From the NCBI GenBank assembly GCA_033064195.1, contig JARBJD010000120.1, positions 1-64,000 on the forward strand: a stretch of 64,000 bases of DNA, given 5' to 3'. Origin of the DNA: Blattamonas nauphoetae. Lineage: Eukaryota > Preaxostyla > Oxymonadida. Below are positions 52,130 to 60,852 of this stretch, in pieces (position 1 is the stretch's first letter; every line of letters begins with the position of its first letter). Both the position numbers and the translations under genes were made by a program. The notes beneath the pieces are model-generated. The model worked only from the letters and a program-made list of their open reading frames with translations. It was not told the DNA's origin and searched no databases.

Positions 52130-53143
52130 CCACTTCACAATCGCACTCAAGCGACGCTTTTTTGAGAATTCTGGTTTTACATCACCTATAGTTCTCTCTG
52201 GAGAGTCGGTTTTTTGATCACACCTCTGACGACACTCTTGCACCAACATTTTGACACTATGGATTTTTTGATCTGAATTTCGTTACAAATCCTTCTTTCT
52301 CACGGTATGAGTGAGGTGTGCTCGAATTTTGAGGAGATTTTGTCGGATAGTTCTCCCATAAAGTCACTTTTTCATGTATTCACTTCACAACTTTTGACCG
52401 TTTTTGTCACTTCAAAACCGACTGTAGTCCCTTTCATTTCATCACTTTCTCTCCCCATTTCACATTTGATCTCTTCACCATTCCTCTTCATTTTGCTCAT
52501 ATCACTTCCATTTTGTGGGTCGTTCTCACTTCACTAGCACATCATTTTAGTCAACTTTTCATCAACTTTTTCACAAAAACAGAGTAAAAGAAAGCCAAAC
52601 AAGCATGAATGAAGTGGGCAAGTATGAAACTGAGAGGGAAATTGACGAACATGAAAACGGTGTGAAATGTGACACCAATAGTGAAAATGTCGCTTGTGTT
52701 CTCGGTTTTATGTCTTAAAAACAACAAAAATGCTTCAAAAATGTATGTGAAATGTTGGATTTTCCGGAAAAATACCGAGATATGAAGTGAGCCGTTGAAT
52801 GGCGGATCTCTGCAAAAGTCCGGAAAACTCAGTAAACGGGAATTAGTGTGTTGAATTTGAGAAACAGTTTAGTTGAAAGAAACATGAATGAAATGGTTAA
52901 AAAGGATAAACAATGAAAAAACGAAGTCGGAAGTGAGGCCAAAAATGAAAACATAACGAGTGAAAATGAAGTGAAAGTTTTATCAAAACCGAGTGAAACA
53001 GAGCTGAAAAAAGAAGAAAAGGAGAGTGGCATACTCGTTTTTACATAAAAGTACTGAGATCTGATGACGATCCTGAAACTCCGCATAACTCTGCAAAAGT
53101 CCGAAATCTTCAAAAAACGGAGCATACCATGATGATCCTGGAG
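52130..53143 (+). repeat. Dispersed ~0.9-1.0 kb repeat, copy 2
   Basis: Same orientation as copy 1 at 40760-41665, about 11.4 kb apart. It is ~100 bases longer because of an insert near 52650-52790. Its right end (accatgatgatcctgga) lies 150 bases before the first gene of the Polinton-like block. Confidence 0.85.
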
Positions 53144-53296
53144 TTCAGGAGATTCCAAAACGCGAAGAATCGGAACGAAACAAGCACTTGTGAAAAATCA
53201 GAGATCGAACCCATTGATCCTCGATCTGAGTCTGAAATCCAAAACTGAGAAAACAACGAATGAAAATCTAATTCTGTATTTTTTAATTTGTATTAA

Positions 53297-53509
53297 ATGA
53301 ATCCAACTGAAATGTACAAGGAAAGACGTCGAGTATGTTCAGAACAAGCATTAATTGAATCAATGAGAGAAGAGAACTGTTCGCTAGTCTCTGAGTATGT
53401 CAGAAATAATGTGCCGGTGACGTATGTTCATGAGGGATTGTCATTTTTTATTTTCAATGAAAGAGCAAACGAAAATGAGTCGACAAAAATACAATTCCCA
53501 AATGATTGA
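53297..53509 (+). CDS. Third member of the virus-type repeat-domain family, short
   Basis: A single unit (ALIESMREENCSLVSEYVRN...VTYVHEG) closely matching the first unit of 49039-49413. The start codon follows ttttttaatttgtattaa, the leader style of the neighbouring element genes. It overlaps the start of the S74-domain gene. Part of the fossil element. Confidence 0.5.
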   Translation: MNPTEMYKERRRVCSEQALIESMREENCSLVSEYVRNNVPVTYVHEGLSFFIFNERANENESTKIQFPND

Positions 53510-54335
53510 GAAAATGATTGATCATAATCTCTCAACAACCAACGAGAATACAGCAGTGATTGAATCACTTCAGAAGACAACAGAAGCACATAAGACAGCG
53601 ATATCATCAATCCAAAAAGTAGTCAGCACAAATGGATCGATCACGACACCAGAAATTGCAGGATTGATCAATGTGAATGGAGCGAAGTGGAACATATCAG
53701 AGGGATCACTTCCGAAGTATCCTGGACCATATCCGGCATCGACATTCTCTTCTGGAATTTCAATATCACAATCACTAGCAGAAACTTCTGGAATTCAGTT
53801 CAATGGTGATGGAATTATTATGTGGTCTCCCTGTGACAAACCAGCATTGTACTATTACGATGAGGACACAGGTTCAGGAGTGTTTTCAATATCCACAACA
53901 GGAAGTTTTTCTCAACTGTCAGACAGAAGAGTGAAAAGAAATATTGAACCATACCCCGATGTTCTCGAGCAACTGAATAAAGTCGAAATCGTGCAGTACC
54001 AATTCAACACATTTGATTCGAAGATCAACAAAGTCACAAAGCAAATAGAGAACGAGACAGATGAAGAACATTTGAAGAACTGCAAAGAGAAATGTGAATG
54101 CTTGAAGAAGGAAAGAGAGAAGAAACACATTGGTGTGATTGCACAACAGATCCAAGAAATCTTTCCTGAAGTCGTGAATGATTCCAATCCAGATTGTCTT
54201 CAAGTTGATTATGCAGAACTCTCTTGCTTCTGTATCAAAGCCATTCAGGAATTATGTTCTATTGTCGGACATCAACAGACACTCATAAATGAACTGATCC
54301 AAAAATATAATACACTGATTAGTATTCCAACATGA
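53475..54335 (+). CDS. Fibre-like protein ending in a Peptidase_S74 chaperone domain
   Basis: The likely start is 53475 (MSRQKYNSQMIEKMIDHN). The first ~80 residues are helical and could trimerise. The middle is Gly/Ser/Pro-rich with short strands (SGISISQSLAETSGIQFNGD, IMWSPCDKPALYYYDE). The last ~135 residues are a clear Peptidase_S74 domain: SDRRVKRNIEPYPDVLEQLN, then HIGVIAQQIQEIFPEVVND and LQVDYAELSCFCIKAIQELC. In phage tail fibres and some virus and host proteins this domain assembles as a trimer, folds the upstream fibre and then cuts itself off. A receptor-binding fibre or spike of the virion is the natural inference. Its 3' end overlaps the convergent gene 54319-54729 by 17 bases. 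It looks whole. Confidence 0.85.
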   Translation: MSRQKYNSQMIEKMIDHNLSTTNENTAVIESLQKTTEAHKTAISSIQKVVSTNGSITTPEIAGLINVNGAKWNISEGSLPKYPGPYPASTFSSGISISQSLAETSGIQFNGDGIIMWSPCDKPALYYYDEDTGSGVFSISTTGSFSQLSDRRVKRNIEPYPDVLEQLNKVEIVQYQFNTFDSKINKVTKQIENETDEEHLKNCKEKCECLKKEREKKHIGVIAQQIQEIFPEVVNDSNPDCLQVDYAELSCFCIKAIQELCSIVGHQQTLINELIQKYNTLISIPT

Positions 54336-54729
54336 GATCAACCAGAAATTCATAATACTCTTTGATTATTTTTCCATTGATTGTCTCCGTTGTTTCCATC
54401 TCAATTGATTCACCAGAACTGTCTTTGAACCAGATCTTCACTATTGATTGTCGAGTGCTTAATTCCCACTTCTTTCGCTTCGCAATCTGTTCGTTACAGA
54501 AAGCAACAAATGAATCATTGAATGCATCAGTCTGGATCCAATCACCGTGGATTGTAATGTGCTGAGGAATGTCTTTTGAAATGACTGTTGTTGAACCATC
54601 AATGTCCTCCCTCACATGAATGAGTTTGCAGTCAAGAAAGTGAACATATTTTTGATTTCTGGAATTGGTAAAATCAGGAGGGAGTTGAGCAATGTGAGAA
54701 TTCTGAATTGAGAAATAACGTTTGACCAT
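54319..54729 (-). CDS. Unrecognised small protein of the Polinton-like element
   Basis: 136 residues, beginning MVKRYFSIQNSHIAQLPPDF. The mixed alpha/beta composition includes YVHFLDCKLIHVREDIDGST and WFKDSSGESIEMETTETING, so it is probably a compact beta-rich fold. It has no signal peptide or motif. It is last in a leftward-transcribed run with the two capsid-like genes and has the shared A/T-rich leader (acaaaaataaaata on the plus strand) just before its start. A minor capsid or assembly role is a guess from position only. Confidence 0.55.
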   Translation of the reverse strand: MVKRYFSIQNSHIAQLPPDFTNSRNQKYVHFLDCKLIHVREDIDGSTTVISKDIPQHITIHGDWIQTDAFNDSFVAFCNEQIAKRKKWELSTRQSIVKIWFKDSSGESIEMETTETINGKIIKEYYEFLVDLMLEY

Positions 54730-54805
54730 TTGTGATTTCTACAAAAATAAAATATCATTCTTCATTCTTAATATTATGACTTCGTCATTCTAATAAATCT
54801 TTGAT

Positions 54806-56524
54806 TTAGTATCCTCTCTTCACTTCTTCATAGGCTTCTTGGAGTCGACGATCAATGACATATCGCACTCGTGGTTGTCCATTCTCAATCCAGAACAACC
54901 AGTAAGTAGCCTGATGCAATGCCAAAATAGGTGGAGGAGGACCTTCTGGAGTTGAGGTGAAATATGGATCGAGTTCTCCCTGATTGATTGGTGATCCTCT
55001 GAAGACAATGTTGACGGATTCTGCTGTTGAAATACCTTCTTCACCACCAGCAATTTCACTTCGATCTGTTGGAACCATAAAAGTGAAACAAGTTGCATCT
55101 GTGAATGGTTTTATTTTCTTGTACGGTGTGGTGGCAGTCGAACTCCTTCTTTCCCAAATTCGAGGTTCACAAATGGAATTCTCAAACTCTTGTGTTGCAG
55201 AACAACCAATGAAATCACCGTTCACCATCATCATTTGATAGAACTCTGGTGAGATGGTTGACATTGGGAAATTGGGAAAGTTGGATCCAAGCATTTCGAA
55301 TTGACCAACATATTGAGGATTGCGAAAGACTGTACACTCGTTTGGTCTTTCAGGGAATAAGCACATAAGATTCATGAGATTGTTGAGTTTGATACTGATG
55401 TTTGATCTCACTCCCATGGCATTTGCAGATGATTGGAATGATTGCGTGTCAATTCTTTCTGCTTTGATGACATACACAGTTTTTGAGTAAGTGTTGAAGA
55501 GAGATTGCTTTGTGGCGTCAGTAATTTGATATCCATAACAAATTGAAGCGACTTTATCCACTGATGAGGAGAGGACAGTTGAAGTTGTCTGTTTAGGTTC
55601 TATCCAATCCCAATGCGAAATGACAGACGCTGTTCCTTCGGAGGTGGTAGGTCCTCTATGTCTTTCACATTGTAGAACTGGATTCCCAATTTGCGTAAAC
55701 TCCATAGTTAAAGTTGACCATTCTCTATCATGCATCATCTGAAGATATCCTCGTTCAGTATTATGATCAACCTGCCCGACAGTAGGGGTATCTAATTTTT
55801 CTTGAAGTGTTTGTTGAATGACAGTTGATGCACGAATGGGACAATACACAAGAGAATCAGTTGTCAAATGAAATCGTAACCGTAAATTGCCAAAGATTGA
55901 ATTCGGATACTGATCAAAGGTACTCAGTGGAAGGAGATTCACAAATGGTATTACAAGAGGAATGGTTAACGGATATGAGGTTTCTGTACCACCCATTGGG
56001 ATTAAATATGCTCCACATACACTCGGATCCATTCTCTGAACATTTTCAAATAGACTGTAACAATGCTTCATGTTGTTTTTCTCCTCATACGACTTGAAAG
56101 TGTGATACAGAAATGATTCGTGAACATGATTATTCTGAAGTGTGTTGTCAATAATGTTTCCTTTACTGTCAACCAGTCTCATGTCTCGAATTGCATCTGA
56201 TGATGACTTGAAACCGTAGAACATTCCGAAGAAAGATACATGACTTCTCCCCCATTGTGTTGGTTTTTTGTATGGAACAGTAATCGTGAGATCTATTCGC
56301 AAATGACTCTTCGCAAACTCAGTAACATCATGTCCGTCATAGCACAATGGAACTTCAATCTCATCTCCGATTCTGCATGGCATGGGAGGATTGGTTGGAT
56401 GCACTTCTTGGATGGAGTAGATGTGAGGTTCTGAATCCCACTGTTTTGGCAAGTTTGATTGCACTTCGATTTGCTCAATTAATGTCGATGTTGGTTTGGA
56501 TTGATTTGATCTGAAACTTCTCAT
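54806..56524 (-). CDS. Capsid-like protein, paralogue 1 of the Polinton-like element
   Basis: 572 residues, whole. It is homologous to the next gene to the right over most of its length: a start like IYSIQEVHPTNPPMPCRIGD, beta-strands with TITVPYKKPTQWGR, SSDAIRDMRLVDSKGNIIDN and VCGAYLIPMGG, and the shared C-terminal plan ...RGSPINQGELDPYF.., ILALHQATYWLFWIENGQPR. The long beta-rich, low-lysine sequence is consistent with a double-jelly-roll major capsid protein as in other Polintons, but the fold is inferred from context and length. The neighbour is 47 bases upstream and has the same leader motif. Confidence 0.65.
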   Translation of the reverse strand: MRSFRSNQSKPTSTLIEQIEVQSNLPKQWDSEPHIYSIQEVHPTNPPMPCRIGDEIEVPLCYDGHDVTEFAKSHLRIDLTITVPYKKPTQWGRSHVSFFGMFYGFKSSSDAIRDMRLVDSKGNIIDNTLQNNHVHESFLYHTFKSYEEKNNMKHCYSLFENVQRMDPSVCGAYLIPMGGTETSYPLTIPLVIPFVNLLPLSTFDQYPNSIFGNLRLRFHLTTDSLVYCPIRASTVIQQTLQEKLDTPTVGQVDHNTERGYLQMMHDREWSTLTMEFTQIGNPVLQCERHRGPTTSEGTASVISHWDWIEPKQTTSTVLSSSVDKVASICYGYQITDATKQSLFNTYSKTVYVIKAERIDTQSFQSSANAMGVRSNISIKLNNLMNLMCLFPERPNECTVFRNPQYVGQFEMLGSNFPNFPMSTISPEFYQMMMVNGDFIGCSATQEFENSICEPRIWERRSSTATTPYKKIKPFTDATCFTFMVPTDRSEIAGGEEGISTAESVNIVFRGSPINQGELDPYFTSTPEGPPPPILALHQATYWLFWIENGQPRVRYVIDRRLQEAYEEVKRGY

Positions 56525-56548
56525 TTATAGAAAAATAAAAAATACAAT
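56525..56548 (-). promoter_or_regulatory. Shared A/T-rich start-site motif
   Basis: On the minus strand this reads TATTTTTTATTTTTCTATAA and touches the start codon of capsid-like paralogue 1. The identical 24 bases precede the gene ending at 59128. Confidence 0.7.
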
Positions 56549-56571
56549 ATCATTATTTTCTTTTGTCATTT

Positions 56572-58440
56572 TCAATTTGGAATAATTCCTAAATCTTTGT
56601 GCAACGCTTTCAATGTGTGATTAGGATAGTACTCCACTTTTGGTTCACCATTGCTGAATCGTAAGACCCACCATGTCGTTGCAGTGGTTGCTAGAATCGG
56701 TGCTGGAGGATGTGTAAATGTTGTCATATCACCACCACTTTGACTTGGGTTGTAAACATTATAGTATGTGTCAAGATTGCCTTGATAGATTGGATGTGAT
56801 CTTAAAGTGACTGCAGCATTCACACCTCTGGAACTGATCGAATCATTACAGTTTGTTGGACATCCACTTCTTTGAGTAGGAAAGCACAGAAGAAAGTCAG
56901 TATTGTCATGAACTGGACGAACTCTTGTCATTGTTTCATTTGGATATGTACCATCACCAGTGAGTTTAGCTTCGACAAGAGAATCCGTCAGTGATCGCTC
57001 CAAATCATCTGGAACAGTGAGGTACGAATCGAGATTGAGAGTTGATAATGCGAATTGATAGAAGCGAGCTCCAATAGTTGTAGTCGGTTGTTCTGGATAA
57101 TACCTGTTTTGCAAAGTCACTTGGATATTCTTCTGCATTGGGTTGTGGAAACAAGTGACTTCATTGTCATAATGACGAAAGAGGAGCATAATATCCTTTG
57201 CATTCACCACTACCATTTGCTGAGTACAATCAATTCCTGTTGCCGTTGGTGTCTTCTGAAATGGATAGAAAAAGATCATCTCTGCTGGAATTGTTCCAGG
57301 ACGATTCTGATACATCTCCATGAGTTTCTTTATCGCACCATCTTTCATTTTGTATCCAACACTCATGCAATACACATCATCAATTCGATAGTTTGTGACG
57401 TTCAATGAGATGTACTGATCCACAAATTCTGGTTCTGTTGTCACGGCATTGGCTGTTGAGCAAACTATGTCTTTCGTAACTGTTGGTTGCAGAAATGATT
57501 GACCAATTTGAACGAAGTTCTTTGTGCATGAGGTGACAAGATTATTCAGAAAATAGGGACGATGTTGAATACAATTGAGAATTGCTGCTTTAATAGTTGG
57601 TGCTGCTGCTGTTCCCATAACGAGTGATGATAGTGTATTTTTCAAAGTGAGTTCAGGATTCACAGAACAGCAAACGAAAGCAGCTTCATTCATGTGCACA
57701 CTCAATTTCAAATCGCCAAAGAGACATTTTGGATAGTCAGTCATCCCTGAGAATATCAGAAGATCTTCAAGATTAATCGACACACGAATAGGCACATCGA
57801 TTGTGTCTTGAAACACTCCTGTTCCAGACGTCGTCGTAAAATCCGAAAGTGGAATATAAACACCAGCAACAGATTCATCATGATTCCAAGCATTCTGCCA
57901 TGGAGTGTGACAATGTTTTCGATTCTCCAATTGACTCTTCGGTTTGATCATGTTGTATATGTGAGACTCCATTGAGACATCATTGTTTGTTGTGCTGATG
58001 ATTCTCTGATTGTTGTGAAGAACAGTAAGGTCACGAAAGATTGATGCTGAATGCTTGAGTCCAACGAAGATGAAGATTCTCTCATTCATGTACGAACCAA
58101 TTTTTCCAGCAGTTGTTTGCCAATTGTTGACTCTCAATGTTGCAGTCATTGTGAACGTAATGAAAGAATCATCGATTTGACAAATGTCCTGATTGCCAGT
58201 CAGTGGAATGATTATCTCTTGTCCCGTGTAGAAACGTGCATTCTCTGATGGTTTCAATTCCTGTATCGAAGTACTATGTGCTCCATCATTCATGAGGTAA
58301 TTAATGTGATGTTCGGACATCAGTTGTTGTTGTATTTGACCCATGTCATCTCTTGTGTATTCTATCCTTCCAGTGGTATTTCCAGTCAATGATGATGCTC
58401 CAGTTCTTTTGTTTGTCAGATGTGTTATATGCGAGTTCAT
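56572..58440 (-). CDS. Capsid-like protein, paralogue 2 of the Polinton-like element
   Basis: 622 residues, whole. The N-terminal ~50 residues are polar (MNSHITHLTNKRTGASSLTG). Beta-rich domains follow: ARFYTGQEIIIPLTGNQDIC, ASIFRDLTVLHNNQRIISTT, SVAGVYIPLSDF and CLFGDLKLSVHMNEAAFVCC. The C-terminus reads NAAVTLRSHPIYQGNLDTYY and APILATTATTWWVLRFSNGE, parallel to the other paralogue. Being the longer of the two, it is the better candidate for the major capsid protein. Two diverged capsid-like genes side by side suggest either a two-protein lattice or a specialised vertex/minor role for one. Confidence 0.7.
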   Translation of the reverse strand: MNSHITHLTNKRTGASSLTGNTTGRIEYTRDDMGQIQQQLMSEHHINYLMNDGAHSTSIQELKPSENARFYTGQEIIIPLTGNQDICQIDDSFITFTMTATLRVNNWQTTAGKIGSYMNERIFIFVGLKHSASIFRDLTVLHNNQRIISTTNNDVSMESHIYNMIKPKSQLENRKHCHTPWQNAWNHDESVAGVYIPLSDFTTTSGTGVFQDTIDVPIRVSINLEDLLIFSGMTDYPKCLFGDLKLSVHMNEAAFVCCSVNPELTLKNTLSSLVMGTAAAPTIKAAILNCIQHRPYFLNNLVTSCTKNFVQIGQSFLQPTVTKDIVCSTANAVTTEPEFVDQYISLNVTNYRIDDVYCMSVGYKMKDGAIKKLMEMYQNRPGTIPAEMIFFYPFQKTPTATGIDCTQQMVVVNAKDIMLLFRHYDNEVTCFHNPMQKNIQVTLQNRYYPEQPTTTIGARFYQFALSTLNLDSYLTVPDDLERSLTDSLVEAKLTGDGTYPNETMTRVRPVHDNTDFLLCFPTQRSGCPTNCNDSISSRGVNAAVTLRSHPIYQGNLDTYYNVYNPSQSGGDMTTFTHPPAPILATTATTWWVLRFSNGEPKVEYYPNHTLKALHKDLGIIPN

Positions 58441-58464
58441 TTTAACAAAAATAAAAAATTACAT
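58441..58464 (-). promoter_or_regulatory. Shared A/T-rich start-site motif
   Basis: Minus-strand AATTTTTTATTTTTGTTAAA directly before the start codon of capsid-like paralogue 2. Confidence 0.65.
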
Positions 58465-58481
58465 TTATGCTTTAACTCTAG

Positions 58482-58781
58482 TTACTTTTTCTTTTTTGGT
58501 TTCTTCGCTTTTGGTTTCAGCTTTTCTTCTAGTCTCAGTATTTCTCCTCTGAGTTTATTCGCAACTGCTGTGTTTCCTTCATTGATCGCTTGCTCATATT
58601 GTGCCATCTTTTCTGCATGGATTTGCTGATCTGATTTCACATCTGGAATCATTTCAACACCTGTCTGTGCAACCTTCGAAATCAGTGGTCCAACGAAGGG
58701 AATTAGGTTCAGAAATGGAGCTCCAACTCTGAGTATGTTTTTGCCAACTGCTGCTAATTTTGATAACCAACCTGGTGCCAT
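58482..58781 (-). CDS. Small virion-like protein 1
   Basis: 99 residues: MAPGWLSKLAAVGKNILRVG, then a glycine/hydrophobic stretch (APFLNLIPFVGPLISKVAQT), a charged coiled coil and a very basic tail (KLKPKAKKPKKKK). The start MAPG.(L/F).KL is shared with the next gene. A short amphipathic, Gly-rich N-terminus with a basic tail resembles the DNA-condensing or membrane-active small core proteins of adenovirus-like and Polinton-like virions. That is analogy only. Confidence 0.6.
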   Translation of the reverse strand: MAPGWLSKLAAVGKNILRVGAPFLNLIPFVGPLISKVAQTGVEMIPDVKSDQQIHAEKMAQYEQAINEGNTAVANKLRGEILRLEEKLKPKAKKPKKKK

Positions 58782-58802
58782 TTTAATAAAAATAAAAAAA
58801 TC
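58782..58802 (-). promoter_or_regulatory. Shared A/T-rich start-site motif
   Basis: Minus-strand ATTTTTTTATTTTTATTAAA directly before the start codon of small virion-like protein 1. Confidence 0.65.
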
Positions 58803-58819
58803 TGATTACTAGTGAATTT

Positions 58820-59128
58820 TTATCCTTTGAATTGAATTTTGGAATTTGACGATAGTGGTTTATCATCATTGGAGTATCGTCCATTTCGTGGAGGTTCGTA
58901 CTCGATCATCTGCGGTTTTTGTTGACGATTGATCGCCTTATTTTGTTGATAAACGTCCATCATTCCTCCTAATCCATTGAGTATTCCACCTGCTGTTTGT
59001 CCACATTTACTGTTCGTTTGAGAGAGTAATCCACCACCGACTTGAAGCAATGTTGGAGCTAGAGGTTTGATGAATTGAAAGAATTGCTTGCCGATATTTT
59101 TGAGTTTGTTGAAACTTCCTGGTGCCAT
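58820..59128 (-). CDS. Small virion-like protein 2
   Basis: 102 residues beginning MAPGSFNKLKNIGKQFFQFI, then a Gly-rich hydrophobic segment (APTLLQVGGGLLSQTNSKCG, GGILNGLGGMMDVYQQNKAI) and a polar basic end (PPRNGRYSNDDKPLSSNSKI). The first residues parallel small protein 1, so the two may be ancient duplicates. The Gly-rich middle could line or lyse a membrane, by inference. It looks whole. Confidence 0.6.
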   Translation of the reverse strand: MAPGSFNKLKNIGKQFFQFIKPLAPTLLQVGGGLLSQTNSKCGQTAGGILNGLGGMMDVYQQNKAINRQQKPQMIEYEPPRNGRYSNDDKPLSSNSKIQFKG

Positions 59129-59152
59129 TTATAGAAAAATAAAAAATACAAT
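59129..59152 (-). promoter_or_regulatory. Shared A/T-rich start-site motif
   Basis: Identical over 24 bases to 56525-56548. Confidence 0.7.
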
Positions 59153-59164
59153 TCATTTATAATT

Positions 59165-59788
59165 TTAGCGGGGAATTGCTTTCGTCAGAGAAATGCCATA
59201 ATTGAGAATGGTGTTGTATGCTTCATTGTAGGCAATACTCATGTCTTTTCCTCCAACAAGGATCTTGAAAATGGTTCTAAACACTGGGAGTTTATTGAGA
59301 CATAAACACTTATCAGACAGGTCATCCAGTTCGATCACCACATCATTAATCCCAGTGAGTGTCGCAATCAGCGCACATAAATCACTTTGGTTTGTGATCA
59401 GTTTCTTCGATGGTTCAATGAGATTATTCAGTAGTTTCTTTTCACAAGCGAAAGCATTCTTGTAGACGAGTAGTAGTTGATCTTTGAATGCTGAAATATT
59501 TGATGTATATTCTCGAAGCGGAATTGAACGGCTTTGAATTGGTGCTGATGGATATGTCTCCAATGGTGGATCGTAAGCACCTGGAACATTCTCTCTCACT
59601 CCGTAAGAGTTCGAAGCCTCTGGCGAGACTAGTTCAACATTAGCGCTCTGGTCATTTCGATCTTCGAGCTTTGATCTTCCCGAAGTTGATCCTTTATTGT
59701 CGATGATGACATTGTTGGTGATTGATGTTGGTACTGAAGAAGAACTTGTGTGTTTTGTAAATTGACAACTTAGAATTGGTTGCATCAC
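59165..59788 (-). CDS. Unrecognised protein of the Polinton-like element (207 residues)
   Basis: The N-terminal ~95 residues are polar and Ser/Thr/Asn-rich (SSSVPTSITNNVIIDNKGST). The C-terminal ~110 are helical (KDQLLLVYKNAFACEKKLLN, SDLCALIATLTGINDVVIEL, DMSIAYNEAYNTILNYGISL). No motif matches a maturation protease, which many Polintons have at such a position. It shares strand and leader motif with its neighbours, so it is probably a virion or assembly protein. It looks whole. Confidence 0.55.
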   Translation of the reverse strand: MMQPILSCQFTKHTSSSSVPTSITNNVIIDNKGSTSGRSKLEDRNDQSANVELVSPEASNSYGVRENVPGAYDPPLETYPSAPIQSRSIPLREYTSNISAFKDQLLLVYKNAFACEKKLLNNLIEPSKKLITNQSDLCALIATLTGINDVVIELDDLSDKCLCLNKLPVFRTIFKILVGGKDMSIAYNEAYNTILNYGISLTKAIPR

Positions 59789-59812
59789 TTTCTATAAAAA
59801 TAAAAAATATAT
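59789..59812 (-). promoter_or_regulatory. Shared A/T-rich start-site motif
   Basis: Minus-strand ATTTTTTATTTTTATAGAAA just before the start codon of the 207-residue protein. Confidence 0.6.
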
Positions 59813-59828
59813 ATTAATGTTTTTAAAT

Positions 59829-60791
59829 TCACATTTCTGCTCGATCTATAGCTCCCATTCCAGAACTGTCCAACTGAGCGAATCGATAATACCCAGGCAT
59901 TTCAGATTGGTATCCACTGATATCATCATCTGTGACTGTTTTAAATGCTTTGGCTTTCAGTTTATTAACTTCTGTTGATATGTGAGTTGAATAGCGAGTA
60001 CAGTATTCCGATAAATACGTTGTATCTTGAGTGATCATTTGGAGAAACACTGGATAAATCTGATCTTTGAAGGCTTTCTTTTGTTTCATACTGGGATTGT
60101 AGTCCTGAACATGATCATGAAGCCATTGATCCCACATCAGTGATGCAATCTGTGATTGAATTGAATTGAACACCATATTGTCTAAAACATTCTTGCTGGG
60201 ATCAGCTGGATTGCTTCGATTTGCACGAGTTATTCCCAATGTGTCTGTCATGTGTTCACCAACAGCTCTCTTCATTATTGCATATGGTTGTTGAGATCGT
60301 TTAGTCTTCATCTCTTCATAGCTGATGTCTCGATAATTGGTTGGTAAATCGTATGTTCCATTTTTGAGGAAATTCCGATGTACAGCTTTGATTCTCCTTC
60401 CATTCTCTTGATTGAATGATGTGTATGGTTTCTGTCTTCGCATGTCTGGTGTTGGATTCATGGCGTAGTATGTCTCTTTGACTGGTCTACTGTTGTATGG
60501 AGTTAGCACAGCACCATTGACTGCAATCAGATCTCCAGTATCATTATCGTAGACCATCACATCAGGAACTTGTCCATATTGTTCTACTTTCGCAGTCCAA
60601 TTTCGTCCAGTTCTCGTAATATACTCACGAGCTGATGGAAGACTACACAGAGCATCATTGCGTCTGGTTTGAATATCATCATCGGCATAGATTCGTTTCA
60701 ATGCTGCTTGAGTCTCTGCTGCGTATCTCATTCTTGGTTTCTTCGCTTGTGCTTTTCTTTGTGGTTGAACGTACACTATCTTTTGTGACAT
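59829..60791 (-). CDS. Unrecognised protein of the Polinton-like element (320 residues)
   Basis: It begins MSQKIVYVQPQRKAQAKKPR, a basic N-terminus. A Tyr/Arg-rich domain (ALCSLPSAREYITRTGRNWT; VMVYDNDTGDLIAVNGAVLT) and a helical C-terminal half (FNSIQSQIASLMWDQWLHDH) follow. Its position between the ATPase and the virion genes is where Polintons often keep the minor capsid (penton) gene, but I do not see a convincing jelly roll. The leader cataacaaaataaaaaaacc-like sequence on its start side is a weaker form of the shared motif. It is divergent from the ATPase gene (61-base gap). It looks whole. Confidence 0.5.
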   Translation of the reverse strand: MSQKIVYVQPQRKAQAKKPRMRYAAETQAALKRIYADDDIQTRRNDALCSLPSAREYITRTGRNWTAKVEQYGQVPDVMVYDNDTGDLIAVNGAVLTPYNSRPVKETYYAMNPTPDMRRQKPYTSFNQENGRRIKAVHRNFLKNGTYDLPTNYRDISYEEMKTKRSQQPYAIMKRAVGEHMTDTLGITRANRSNPADPSKNVLDNMVFNSIQSQIASLMWDQWLHDHVQDYNPSMKQKKAFKDQIYPVFLQMITQDTTYLSEYCTRYSTHISTEVNKLKAKAFKTVTDDDISGYQSEMPGYYRFAQLDSSGMGAIDRAEM

Positions 60792-60852
60792 TGTGTGTTT
60801 TCATACAAAATAAAAAAACCAAAAGTATATTTTAATTAGAGTTAAATCACAA

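Noticed and set aside
59165-59788. Polinton maturation protease
   Set aside because: Considered from position, but no His/Cys/Asp protease motifs are visible.
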